A stretch of DNA of 64,000 nt from an uncultured Prevotella sp. (GTDB lineage Bacteria > Bacteroidota > Bacteroidia > Bacteroidales > Bacteroidaceae): positions 5,165-69,164 of the forward strand of contig CAAGPV010000050.1 in assembly GCA_900771975.1 (NCBI GenBank), given 5' to 3'. The notes under the pieces are model-generated. The model was not told the DNA's origin and did no database searches. It saw nothing but the letters and a program-made list of their open reading frames with translations. Made by a program: the position numbers and the translations under genes. Shown in pieces: positions 8,207 to 16,498 of this stretch (its first letter is position 1; the number at the start of each line of letters is the position of its first letter).

Positions 8207-9316
8207 TTACTTAACGTAAACAACAGCCAAACGGTTAGATGTGTTGCCTTGAACACCCTTACCTACAGCCTCGTCTACTACGACACCACGGCCTTTGAGG
8301 TAATCAGCAACAACCTTAGCACGGTTCTCAGACAAAGTCTGGTTGAGTGCAGCAGGACCTTCAGGAGAAGCAGTACCTACAATCTGTACGTGTGCACCAT
8401 CCTTAACACCGTCCAAAGCAGCCTTAGCTTCCTTAGTAAGAGCAGACTTACCTTGTGCGAAGGTTACAAGGATAAGGTTCTCAACCTTAACTTGCTTAGC
8501 CTCTACAGGCTTCTCAACAGTCTTGATGATCTCCTTTGGTTTCTTAGCAAGCTCAGACTTCAAAGCGTTGATTTGATCGTTCAATGCATCGATTTCAGCT
8601 TGGTCACGAAGTTGAACCAAAGTGAAGTTGTGACGACCGTCATGGTTCTTGAACTTGTAAACAACACCAGCGTTCAACTGTACGAAGCTATTGTGGATGT
8701 TGTAAGCAGGCTGATCACCGTTAGAATAAGCTTTGTAGCCATATTCACCTTTACCATCTCTAGTAGTACGGCCAGTAGCTTGACCCAAGAATGCGAAGTT
8801 GATAGATGGCTCAACATAAACTTGCCATTCTTTGTTCTTACCCAAGTTGAATTGGAAATCCAAAGCAGCCTTAGATGTCATACGGTTAGTTGGCTCATAG
8901 TTTTTGTGATCTGAGCAGAACAAGTGACCCCAACCAAGACCATAAAGAGCAGATACTTCGAAGAAACGAGGATCACCTTTGTAACCACCAAAGAGGTTGC
9001 TCAAGTTTACAGTACCGAGGAGTTGTGTGTTAATGCCACGAACTACAGTACCTGTAGAAGCCCAAGGCTTGTTTGAGAAATAAGCGTTGCCCTCAATAGC
9101 AAGACCGAATACTGGAGTGATATTCTTACCAATACGGATACCTGCGTTAGGATCGAGGTCGCTCAACCAACTATGACCAGTGGTCTTAGTTGCAACACCA
9201 CCATTGATACCAACATAGAGATTGTCAGTAAACTTGCTCTGACGTAAGCCGTACTCCTGTGCGGATACGGAAACTGCCATTGTAGCAGCAGCTAACAATA
9301 AAACTAACTTTTTCAT
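8207..9316 (-). CDS. OmpA-family outer membrane protein
   Basis: Outer-membrane porin-like protein that anchors to peptidoglycan. The 369-aa protein has a signal peptide (about residues 1-19, ending VSVSAQ), a beta-barrel domain to about residue 225 rich in alternating aromatic/Gly strands, a coiled linker rich in Leu/Lys/Glu (about 230-270), and an OmpA-like C-terminal domain with LVTFAQGKSALTKEAKAAL and VGTASPEGPAALNQTLSENR followed by KVVADYL. The codon use is strongly biased and the gene has its own promoter and a strong terminator, suggesting high expression as a major surface protein. Confidence 0.93.
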   Translation of the reverse strand: MKKLVLLLAAATMAVSVSAQEYGLRQSKFTDNLYVGINGGVATKTTGHSWLSDLDPNAGIRIGKNITPVFGLAIEGNAYFSNKPWASTGTVVRGINTQLLGTVNLSNLFGGYKGDPRFFEVSALYGLGWGHLFCSDHKNYEPTNRMTSKAALDFQFNLGKNKEWQVYVEPSINFAFLGQATGRTTRDGKGEYGYKAYSNGDQPAYNIHNSFVQLNAGVVYKFKNHDGRHNFTLVQLRDQAEIDALNDQINALKSELAKKPKEIIKTVEKPVEAKQVKVENLILVTFAQGKSALTKEAKAALDGVKDGAHVQIVGTASPEGPAALNQTLSENRAKVVADYLKGRGVVVDEAVGKGVQGNTSNRLAVVYVK

Positions 9317-9375
9317 GTCTCTCTGAAATTAATTATTTAATAAAAAGTTTTTATCTTCTATTCGCTTTCAGATTG

Positions 9376-9407
9376 CAAAGTAATAAAAAAACTTTCGTTC
9401 TTCCAAA
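9376..9407 (-). promoter_or_regulatory. Promoter of ompA-family gene
   Basis: Minus strand: TTTG at 9407-9404, 20-base spacer, TTACTTTG at 9383-9376 (close to TAnnTTTG). This gives a leader of about 55 AT-rich bases. The remaining gene-free DNA to 9563 shows only AT-rich sequence. Confidence 0.65.
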
Positions 9408-9563
9408 TATTTTCAATAAAATTTCACTTCCCAACCTGTCTATCACCAGAAAATAAGACATTAAGAATAATTTACTTGTCTATTTTTTCTAAAAAACGAA
9501 ATATTTTGCCTTTTTAATTAAGGTTAGCAGAAAACTAAAAGGTCTATATATATAATAAGGTGT

Positions 9564-9611
9564 AAAAAAATGCAATTAAAAAGGTTGGTAACATCACTGT
9601 CACCAACCTTT
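9564..9611 (-). terminator. Intrinsic terminator of the ffh-kor operon
   Basis: Perfect 10-bp stem AAAGGTTGGT/ACCAACCTTT (9580-9589 with 9602-9611). On the minus strand it is followed by T-rich sequence to 9564. It lies 34 bases past the gamma-subunit stop. Confidence 0.85.
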
Positions 9612-9645
9612 CTGAAAATTTAGAGAGTTATTAAATTCAGTTGTT

Positions 9646-10188
9646 CTACTGTTTATTGATAATCTTCATTCCTTCCTCCACAGCTTGCATATTGAGAGGT
9701 ATCATATTGTGATGGCGTTCAGGAAGCGACTTGTAAAGCGCTTTACTCAAGCCGTTTGTACTGACTACGGGGCACACTTTAAGGAGTCCTCCCAAGACAA
9801 TCATATTGAAAACCTTAGCGTTTTTCATCTCGGCTGCTTTGTCCATTGCGTCAATACGAAAAACAGAAATATCATTACGAGTTGGCGGATTGATTACTCC
9901 ATAGCCGTCATAAATAAGAATTCCGCCCGGCTTTACCTTTTGTTCAAACTTATCCAGTGAAGGTTGATTGAGCACTATTGCCACATCATACTTACTAAGA
10001 ATCGGAGATGAAATGCGACTATCACTGACAATCACAGTTACATTAGCCGTTCCTCCTCGTTGTTCGGGGCCATAAGCAGGCATCCAGGTAACTTCCTTGT
10101 TCTCCATTAATCCAGAATAGGCCAAGATTTTGCCCATAGACAAGACACCTTGTCCTCCAAAACCACTGATAATTATCTCTTTTTTCAT
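9646..10188 (-). CDS. 2-oxoacid:ferredoxin oxidoreductase, gamma subunit
   Basis: Gamma subunit of a CoA-dependent 2-oxoacid (2-oxoglutarate or branched-chain 2-oxoacid) oxidoreductase, which transfers electrons from oxidative decarboxylation to ferredoxin. The 180-aa protein fits the POR_N gamma family: IIISGFGGQGVLSMGKILA at residues 4-22 and MPAYGPEQRGGTANVTVIVS around 37-56. It is the last gene of the operon; its start overlaps the beta-subunit stop by 4 bases (ATGA-type coupling). The substrate cannot be assigned from this subunit. Confidence 0.93.
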   Translation of the reverse strand: MKKEIIISGFGGQGVLSMGKILAYSGLMENKEVTWMPAYGPEQRGGTANVTVIVSDSRISSPILSKYDVAIVLNQPSLDKFEQKVKPGGILIYDGYGVINPPTRNDISVFRIDAMDKAAEMKNAKVFNMIVLGGLLKVCPVVSTNGLSKALYKSLPERHHNMIPLNMQAVEEGMKIINKQ

Positions 10189-10952
10189 AGATTCGTTGTG
10201 TCTTTAAGATCTCCTTTTGGATACTGTTTGAACATATTTTCTTCCATCCATTGGTTGGCTTTCACTGGAGAAAGCTTCCATCCACTATTACATGTACTAA
10301 CAATTTCAACCAACGATGAGCCCTTGCCTTGCATTGAAGCATCAAAAGCTTTACGGATGGCTTTCTTGGCTTTACGAATAGAACCGACGGTTTCAACGCT
10401 TTGACGAGTGACATAACACGTACCTCTTAGTTGCGCTGCAAGCTCTGTAATATTCAAAGGATAGCCATGTAGCTCTGGGACTCGCCCGTAAGGACAAGTT
10501 GCCGTCTTTTGTCCCAGCAATGTAGTTGGTGCCATTTGTCCTCCTGTCATGCCATAAATGGCATTGTTGATAAAGATAATGGCAATATGTTCGCCGCGGT
10601 TAAGGGCATGTATTGTCTCAGCTGTACCGATGCAAGCCAAATCGCCGTCACCTTGATAGGTAAAAACCAAGCGGTTTGGCCATAGGCGTTTAACGGCTGT
10701 AGCGACAGCAGGAGCACGACCATGGGCTGCTTCTTGCCAATCGATGTCAAGATATCTATAAGCAAAGACCGCACAACCGACAGGACAAACGCCGACCGTC
10801 TTCTCTTCCATTCCCATTTCTTCAATGACTTCAGCCACAAGCTTATGCACCACTCCATGGGAACAGCCCGGACAATAGTGCATAGGGGTGTCGTTCATTA
10901 GCGTTGGTTTCTTGTAAACCAAGTTCTCCGGTGCAATTATTTTGTTACTCAT
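10185..10952 (-). CDS. 2-oxoacid:ferredoxin oxidoreductase, beta (TPP-binding) subunit
   Basis: Thiamine diphosphate-binding subunit of the same complex. Visible motifs in the 255-aa protein are HYCPGCSHGVVHKLVAEVIE (about 26-45, cysteine-containing entry to the TPP site), HGRAPAVATAVKRLWPN, and the diphosphate motif TYQGDGDLACIGTAETIHA followed by FINNAIYGMTGGQMAPTT. It overlaps both neighbours by 4 bases, showing tight translational coupling of the three subunits. Confidence 0.95.
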   Translation of the reverse strand: MSNKIIAPENLVYKKPTLMNDTPMHYCPGCSHGVVHKLVAEVIEEMGMEEKTVGVCPVGCAVFAYRYLDIDWQEAAHGRAPAVATAVKRLWPNRLVFTYQGDGDLACIGTAETIHALNRGEHIAIIFINNAIYGMTGGQMAPTTLLGQKTATCPYGRVPELHGYPLNITELAAQLRGTCYVTRQSVETVGSIRKAKKAIRKAFDASMQGKGSSLVEIVSTCNSGWKLSPVKANQWMEENMFKQYPKGDLKDTTNL

Positions 10953-12031
10953 GCCAATTTCTCCTTCAACGCATTAACAATTTCTTCTGGTTCTGGGACA
11001 ATGCCGCCCAATCGCCCAAAGTGTTCAACCTTTACGCTTCCATTAACAGCAAGACGAACATCTTCTACCATCTGACCTGCATTTATCTCAGCTACCAATA
11101 TACCTTTCTTTCCTTTAGCCACCTCTGCTATCTGTTTAGATGGGAACGGCCAAAGTGTAATTGGGCGGAAGAGTCCTACCTTTATACCTTGTTCACGGGC
11201 CAATTCCAAGGCTTTTTCCGCTATTCGGGCTGCACTTCCGAAGCTGACAATTACATAATCAGCATCTTCCATCTTCTGAGTTTCATAACGAACCTCATTA
11301 TTCTGGATTTCAGCATATTTCTGCTGTAGATGAAGGTTACGTTCTTCCATTACTTCCGGTTTCAACTCCAGTGACGTCAAAATATTAGGTTGACGATCTT
11401 TTGTACGTCCAACGGTTGCCCAAGGATAAAGCCGTTTGATTTCCTCTTCTGTTTTTCGTGGCTTTTGCGGAGGTAAAACCACCTTTTCCATCATTTGTCC
11501 GATGACTCCATCACTTAAAATCATAGCTGGGTTGCGATACTTGAATGCAAGTTCAAAGGCCAAATCCACAAAGTCTGCCATCTCTTGGACAGAATTTGGA
11601 GCCAGCACAATGACATAGTAGTCGCCATTACCGCCACCTCGAGTGGCTTGAAAATAGTCGCTCTGTGAAGGTTGGATGGTACCCAACCCTGGGCCTCCTC
11701 TTTGGACGTTTACAATCAGTCCAGGAATTTCCGCACCTGCCATATAAGCGATACCTTCCTGCATCAGTGCCACACCAGGACTTGACGAAGAAGTCATCAC
11801 CCGTTTTCCGGCCCCAGCACCTCCATAAATCATATTGATTGCTGCGACTTCGCTCTCAGCCTGGAGCACTACCATACCTGTTGTCTCCCATGGTTTGAGC
11901 AAAGCCAATGTTTCGAGCACCTCACTTTGAGGGGTTATCGGGTAACCGAAATAGCCGTCTGTTCCGCAACGTATAGCTGCTCGAGCGATAGCTTCGTTAC
12001 CTTTCATTAACAATACCTCTTGTTCTTCCAT
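10949..12031 (-). CDS. 2-oxoacid:ferredoxin oxidoreductase, alpha subunit
   Basis: Alpha subunit, pyruvate:ferredoxin-oxidoreductase-like N-terminal domain. I take the ATG at 12031 (MEEQEVLLMKGNEAIARAAI), 360 aa, which lies 4 bases after the ferredoxin stop; the longer open frame up to 12124 would overlap the ferredoxin gene almost entirely. Conserved features are GCTDGYF-type GYPITPQSEVLETLA, AGKRVMTSSSSPGVALMQEG, and VQRGGPGLGTIQPSQSDYFQ. In Bacteroidota this four-gene set is usually annotated as 2-oxoglutarate or 2-ketoisovalerate oxidoreductase; the sequence does not decide between them. Confidence 0.94.
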   Translation of the reverse strand: MEEQEVLLMKGNEAIARAAIRCGTDGYFGYPITPQSEVLETLALLKPWETTGMVVLQAESEVAAINMIYGGAGAGKRVMTSSSSPGVALMQEGIAYMAGAEIPGLIVNVQRGGPGLGTIQPSQSDYFQATRGGGNGDYYVIVLAPNSVQEMADFVDLAFELAFKYRNPAMILSDGVIGQMMEKVVLPPQKPRKTEEEIKRLYPWATVGRTKDRQPNILTSLELKPEVMEERNLHLQQKYAEIQNNEVRYETQKMEDADYVIVSFGSAARIAEKALELAREQGIKVGLFRPITLWPFPSKQIAEVAKGKKGILVAEINAGQMVEDVRLAVNGSVKVEHFGRLGGIVPEPEEIVNALKEKLA

Positions 12032-12035
12032 GTGT

Positions 12036-12269
12036 TTATTCCTCCACCTTTTTACGGTAAACTGTGATACATCCGTCAGGGCAAACAATTGCACAAGAAG
12101 CGCATCCCACGCATTTGTCTGCATCTACCGGTTCTACATAAGGATAACCGTGAACATTTACTTTTTTTTGTGCAAGAGCAATCACTTTCTGCGGACACGC
12201 TACAATACACAATTGGCATCCTTTGCATCTGCCGGTATCAACTACAATTGCACCTTTTATCTTCCCCAT
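12036..12269 (-). CDS. 4Fe-4S ferredoxin subunit (delta) of the 2-oxoacid oxidoreductase
   Basis: Electron-carrier subunit of 77 aa with two canonical cluster motifs, CKGCQLCIVACP (about residues 15-26) and CVGCASCAIVCP (about 53-64), each binding one [4Fe-4S]. It is placed directly ahead of the alpha, beta and gamma subunits, the usual order of the four-subunit complex. It lies 32 bases after the small TPR gene in the same operon. Confidence 0.95.
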   Translation of the reverse strand: MGKIKGAIVVDTGRCKGCQLCIVACPQKVIALAQKKVNVHGYPYVEPVDADKCVGCASCAIVCPDGCITVYRKKVEE

Positions 12270-12301
12270 AGTTTTTTGTATTATCGTTGTTCAACCTCTA
12301 T

Positions 12302-12481
12302 TTAGGGGTTGTATGCATCTTTATTATAGAAATTAAGGATATCTTCGAGCATTTGTTTAGCCTCCACTGCGGGGGAATTCGGATCAAGCTCTATAGCTTC
12401 CATATAGCTATCAAGGGCATGCTTCCAGTCGCTATGCCTGCGATATTCGTTTCCTTTCTTATACCATTCTTCTGCTGTCAT
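12302..12481 (-). CDS. 59-aa single-TPR protein
   Basis: A short gene between folD and the ferredoxin gene. The ATG overlaps the folD stop (ATGA, bases 12481-12478), so translation is coupled. The protein begins MTAEEWYKKGNEYRRHSDWK, continues with HALDSYMEAIELDPNSP, and ends with a helix EAKQMLEDILNFYNKDAYNP. That is one recognisable tetratricopeptide repeat (W-x2-G-x3-Y…A-x3-Y-x2-A-x4-P) plus a capping helix. Function is unknown; it could be an assembly or docking factor for a neighbouring product. Reality is supported by the stop-start overlap and the good TPR match. Confidence 0.8.
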   Translation of the reverse strand: MTAEEWYKKGNEYRRHSDWKHALDSYMEAIELDPNSPAVEAKQMLEDILNFYNKDAYNP

Positions 12482-13356
12482 TTATAAAATTCTTTCTTTC
12501 CAGCAGACAATGTATTCTTCATAAGTGAGCAAATGGTCATTGGGCCTACGCCTCCTGGGACTGGAGTTATAAAGGAGCACTTCGGTGCCACTTCGTCAAA
12601 CTTAACATCTCCGTTCAGTCTGAAGCCTTTTTTCTTGGTTGCATCAGGCACGCGTGTTGTTCCTACGTCAATTACTACGGCCCCGTCCTTAACCATATCA
12701 GCAGTTACGAAATCGGGGCTTCCTATAGCTGCAATGATAATATCGGCCTGTCTGCATTCCTCTTTCAATTTTTTTGAATGGCTATGACAAACCGTTACGG
12801 TTGCATCTCCATACTGTTTTTGCATCATCAATTGCGCCATAGGCTTTCCAACGATGTTAGACCGTCCCAAGACAACACATTTTTTACCGCTTGTCTGAAT
12901 ATTATAATGTTTCAGAAGCGTCATAATGCCCAATGGAGTAGCCGAGATGAAGCATGGCAGTCCGATTGCCATACGTCCTACATTGATGGGATGAAATCCG
13001 TCTACATCTTTACGATAGTCGATGGCCATGATAATCTTTTGCTCATCTATATGTTTCGGCAACGGCAATTGGACGATAAAGCCATCTACATCATTGTCTT
13101 TATTGAGTTTGTCCACGCACTGTAACAATTCCTGTTCGGTCACATCATCCTCAAAACGAATTAGAGTTGATTTGAAACCACACTGTTCACAGGCTATCAC
13201 CTTGTTCTTGACATAAGTTTCAGAGCCGCCGTCATGACCGACGAGCACTGCTGCCAAATGGGGTTGCTTCCCTCCATTTGCCACAATGGACTTTACTTCT
13301 TCAGCTATTTGAGCCTTAATGGCTGTTGCTGTTGCCTTTCCGTCTATAAGTTGCAT
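12478..13356 (-). CDS. folD: Bifunctional methylene-THF dehydrogenase / methenyl-THF cyclohydrolase
   Basis: Cytoplasmic one-carbon enzyme interconverting 5,10-methylene-, methenyl- and 10-formyl-tetrahydrofolate with NADP. The 292-aa protein is full length: the catalytic lysine region GSETYVKNKVIACEQCGF (about residues 44-61), the FIVQLPLPKHIDEQKII motif near 93-109, the Rossmann motif VVLGRSNIVGKPMAQLM near 160-176, and the C-terminal FITPVPGGVGPMT signature. It lies 22 bases after ffh and overlaps the TPR gene start. Confidence 0.96.
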   Translation of the reverse strand: MQLIDGKATATAIKAQIAEEVKSIVANGGKQPHLAAVLVGHDGGSETYVKNKVIACEQCGFKSTLIRFEDDVTEQELLQCVDKLNKDNDVDGFIVQLPLPKHIDEQKIIMAIDYRKDVDGFHPINVGRMAIGLPCFISATPLGIMTLLKHYNIQTSGKKCVVLGRSNIVGKPMAQLMMQKQYGDATVTVCHSHSKKLKEECRQADIIIAAIGSPDFVTADMVKDGAVVIDVGTTRVPDATKKKGFRLNGDVKFDEVAPKCSFITPVPGGVGPMTICSLMKNTLSAGKKEFYK

Positions 13357-13378
13357 AACTGTTGTTTTGACTTGTTTC

Positions 13379-14722
13379 TTACATTTTCGGCATACCCTTC
13401 ATGCCCTTCATACGAGCCATCATTCCCGCCATCTTGTTGCCAGTCACCATTCGCATCATCTTACGCGTTTGGTCGAATTGCTTAATCAAGCGGTTTACCT
13501 CTTGGATATTTGTGCCCGAACCTTTGGCAATACGCTGGCGACGACTGGTGTTAAGCAGTTCGGGGTTGGTACGTTCTTTGGGGGTCATGCTTTGGATAAT
13601 GGCCTCAATGCCTGTAAATGCATGGTCGTCAATGTCCACATCGCGGATGGCCTTCCCCACTCCAGGAATCATTCCTGCCAATTCTTTAAGATTTCCCATC
13701 TTCTTAATCTGCTGAATCTGGTTATAGAAATCGTTGAAATCGAACTGGTTCTTTTGTATTTTCTTCTGAAGGCGCTTGGCTTCTTCTTCGTCATACTGTT
13801 CTTGAGCACGTTCCACCAAGCTGACCACATCGCCCATACCAAGTATACGGTCTGCCATACGGGCTGGATGAAACACGTCTATGGCTTCCATCTTCTCGCC
13901 GGTACCAATGAACTTGATTGGTTTGGTTACGACAGTGCGGATACTAAGAGCCGCTCCGCCTCGCGTATCGCCGTCGAGTTTAGTCAGCACAACACCGTTA
14001 AAATCCAAACGATCATTAAATTCCTTTGCAGTATTTACGGCATCCTGACCCGTCATAGAGTCTACGACGAACAAGGTTTCGTCAGGATGGACATGATTCT
14101 TTAGGCTTTCGATCTCGTTCATCATGTCCTCATCGATTGCCAGACGACCCGCCGTATCGACAATCACTACATCATAGCCTTTGGCTTTTGCTTCCTGAAT
14201 GGCATGATCGGCTATTTCATTTACCTGTTTGTTTTCTGGCTCACTGTAAACGGGCACCTGTATCTGCTCACCAACCACCTTCAACTGGTCAATTGCGGCA
14301 GGACGATAGACGTCACATGCCACCAGCAAAGGCTTACGATGCTCTTTATTTTTCAGCAAGTTGGCAAGTTTTCCACTGAACGTTGTCTTACCAGATCCTT
14401 GCAAACCGCTCATAAGAATGACTGCTGGCCGTTGCTCCAGTTTCAAGCCTACAGCCTCGCCGCCCATCAGTTCGGCCAACTCGTCGTGAACGAGCTTTAC
14501 CATCAGTTGCCCAGGCTTTACAGCGGTCAGCACATTCATGCCAAGAGCCTTCTGCTTGACCCTGTCGGTAAAGCCTTTGGCTACCTTGTAATTGACATCG
14601 GCATCCAACAAGGCCCTACGAACATCTTTTAGGGTCTCTGCCACATTTATCTCGGTTATCTTACCTTCACCCTTGAGCACCTTAAAGGAACGCTCAAGTC
14701 TATCACTTAGGTTCTCGAACAT
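13379..14722 (-). CDS. ffh: Signal recognition particle protein Ffh
   Basis: GTPase that binds 4.5S RNA and nascent signal sequences and delivers ribosomes to the membrane through FtsY. The 447-aa protein has the N-domain helical bundle, then the G-domain: MSGLQGSGKTTFSGKLA (G1, about 104-120), DVYRPAAIDQLKV, VDTAGRLAIDEDMMNEIE (G3), and LTKLDGDTRGGAALS (G4), and the Met-rich M domain ending MVTGNKMAGMMARMKGMKGM. It is first in the operon with folD, the TPR gene and the oxidoreductase. A TACATTTG -7 box lies at 14764-14757 on the minus strand. Confidence 0.97.
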   Translation of the reverse strand: MFENLSDRLERSFKVLKGEGKITEINVAETLKDVRRALLDADVNYKVAKGFTDRVKQKALGMNVLTAVKPGQLMVKLVHDELAELMGGEAVGLKLEQRPAVILMSGLQGSGKTTFSGKLANLLKNKEHRKPLLVACDVYRPAAIDQLKVVGEQIQVPVYSEPENKQVNEIADHAIQEAKAKGYDVVIVDTAGRLAIDEDMMNEIESLKNHVHPDETLFVVDSMTGQDAVNTAKEFNDRLDFNGVVLTKLDGDTRGGAALSIRTVVTKPIKFIGTGEKMEAIDVFHPARMADRILGMGDVVSLVERAQEQYDEEEAKRLQKKIQKNQFDFNDFYNQIQQIKKMGNLKELAGMIPGVGKAIRDVDIDDHAFTGIEAIIQSMTPKERTNPELLNTSRRQRIAKGSGTNIQEVNRLIKQFDQTRKMMRMVTGNKMAGMMARMKGMKGMPKM

Positions 14723-15012
14723 ATTTTTAAATAAGCGTATTTTTATTTTAACTATGCAAATGTAACAAAAAGAGCAGTAAAAGGCGAACGTATTATGGGC
14801 TATTTAAAATATTTTAAAACTCAAATCATTAAAAATGCGCACATACATAATCAGTGTGCAAAAATATCATCATTAGCTTGTAAATCTCACCGAAAAGGGT
14901 TAACTTCGCAAACCATACATCAATGGTTTTATTTTACATACACACCAAATCACAAGACAATATGAACAATTTCACCGGCAATCATTTCGGCTTGGGCCTA
15001 CGTTCCCACTTT

Positions 15013-15402
15013 ATGAAAAAGCTTTTTGTTGTTTTAGGTATTCTGGCAACTATCCTCATTGCCACTCGCCCCTCTGAAAGTGACCACAAAGAAGCCGTAT
15101 CGAACACCTTGCAAGAAATGGTGAATGAGGAAATTTTGTCGGACGCCGACTCCACCTCCAACATTCTGTCTGATTCTTTCAGCATGTTGGCCACGACGTT
15201 TTGCGGAGCTGTCATACAGATTGTCACTTCCCTTCTAATGACCGTAGACGACTACTGGATTTGTTCTGTGGGAAAAATCAAGATGGGGGAAAAAGAGAAA
15301 ACGGTTTCGTTTGGTATTCTTGGCCACGTCTTTACTTTTGACAAGGAAACCCTCTCTAAAGCGGCTGAAAAAAATATTGATAAACAAAATGCCGTGTTTT
15401 AG
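15013..15402 (+). CDS. Conserved small membrane or secreted protein (DUF4359-like)
   Basis: From the ATG at 15013 the protein is 129 aa, beginning with an N-terminal hydrophobic anchor (KKLFVVLGILATILIATRPS) followed by SDHKEAVSNTLQEMVNEEIL, which resembles the start of DUF4359-type proteins; that family name is a memory-based guess. A second hydrophobic stretch (about residues 60-75) and a C-terminal FGILGHVFTFDKETLSKAAE follow. The frame is open from 14923, with ATGs at 14923 and 14962, but those extensions are not hydrophobic and precede the anchor. A TAACTTCG -7-like box sits at 14899-14906. The stop codon is embedded in an intergenic palindrome. Confidence 0.6.
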   Translation: MKKLFVVLGILATILIATRPSESDHKEAVSNTLQEMVNEEILSDADSTSNILSDSFSMLATTFCGAVIQIVTSLLMTVDDYWICSVGKIKMGEKEKTVSFGILGHVFTFDKETLSKAAEKNIDKQNAVF

Positions 15403-15473
15403 CTTCTAAAACCGGCCGTTTTAGGAGCTAAAACACGGCATTTTGGAAGGCAAAACCGGCCATTTTAGAATAC
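15389..15473. repeat. Intergenic palindromic element, copy B
   Basis: Near-perfect hairpin of about 53 bases (15389-15441): ATGCCGTGTTTTAGCTTCTA on the left is matched by TAGGAGCTAAAACACGGCAT on the right with one mismatch, around a CGGCCG centre. A related tail module (aaaaccggccattttag) runs to 15473. It overlaps the stop codon of the upstream gene and separates convergent genes, so it may also end transcription in both directions. Confidence 0.7.
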
Positions 15474-15511
15474 AATACATAACTTATTGAAATTCAGAAA
15501 TTTACAGACAT

Positions 15512-16495
15512 CTAAAGGATTAGTTCCATAATCAACGGCAAATGGTCGCTAAACCCATTGTTGTATCGCGGTCCATAATAGTTGCGATGAGGTTTTACAC
15601 CTCCATATTTTTCATCTGGTTCCAAAAGAAACGGATAGTCACCAATCCAACATCCCGCCACATTATCCTTTAGGTTTCGGCTAACCAACATTTGGTCCAA
15701 ACTCCGCCATTCCCCATGATAGCGGTATGTGGCTTTAGCACCGTTATGGCCTTTTGCTTCAGAAGAGACGTTCTTCAGGCCATGGGCATAGAGCAATTGG
15801 AGAGATGGACTGTTGGAATAGTCATTAAAATCGCCTGTCACAATCACTTTTGCCTCTGGCGAAGAGCTATACACCGAATCTATAGCATTTGCCAACGCGG
15901 TTGCCACATGCAAGCGATAGGGACGTGACTGTGCTTCCCCACCCGACCGGCTGGGCGCATGCACCACAAACACATGCAGAGTGTCGCCCGTAATGACACG
16001 TCCTTTCACATAAAGGATGTCTCGCGTTGGCTTCATGCCTGCCACGGGGATGATTCTTATGCTTTGGCTACCGACAGGAGCAAAGCTAAACGGAGAATAA
16101 AGCAAGGCCACATCAACGCCCCGTTCGTCTGGCGAATGGGTCATTATATATTCGTACCGTGCCTTTCTTAGAAGCGACCGCTTGGTGATGGCCATCAATA
16201 CCGAGTCGTTTTCGACTTCGCAAAGGGCTACCAAATCGGGCAAGCGCCATTTTGGGCCATCTCCACAAGCTATGATGGTCTGTCCGATGCGATTCACCTT
16301 CTGCCAATAGCGATGTCTACTCCAATGATAATTACCATCGGGCAAAAAGTCGTAATCGTTCTTCAGACTATCATGTGTTGTATCAAACAGGTTTTCCGTG
16401 TTGAGTTCTACTATCAGTAACGAGGCATCCTCTTCTTGGGCGAAGCCAAAAAGAGGAAATAAAACGAGCCATATCAAGCAGAGTCTCAACGCCAT
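15512..16495 (-). CDS. Secreted endonuclease/exonuclease/phosphatase family protein
   Basis: Exported member of the EEP (DNase I-like) superfamily, 327 aa. A signal peptide is visible at about residues 1-19 (CLIWLVLFPLFGFAQ). Catalytic motifs follow the family order: ELNTENLFDT near 30-39, the metal-binding glutamate in LCEVEND, HAPSRSGGEAQSRP, GDFNDYSNSPSL near 225-236, and the terminal SDHLPLIMELIL. The substrate could be nucleic acid or a phosphoester; sequence alone does not say. It is the last gene of the aromatic operon, 3 bases after tyrA, so it is presumably under the same attenuator. Confidence 0.88.
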   Translation of the reverse strand: MALRLCLIWLVLFPLFGFAQEEDASLLIVELNTENLFDTTHDSLKNDYDFLPDGNYHWSRHRYWQKVNRIGQTIIACGDGPKWRLPDLVALCEVENDSVLMAITKRSLLRKARYEYIMTHSPDERGVDVALLYSPFSFAPVGSQSIRIIPVAGMKPTRDILYVKGRVITGDTLHVFVVHAPSRSGGEAQSRPYRLHVATALANAIDSVYSSSPEAKVIVTGDFNDYSNSPSLQLLYAHGLKNVSSEAKGHNGAKATYRYHGEWRSLDQMLVSRNLKDNVAGCWIGDYPFLLEPDEKYGGVKPHRNYYGPRYNNGFSDHLPLIMELIL

Positions 16496-16498
16496 GAG

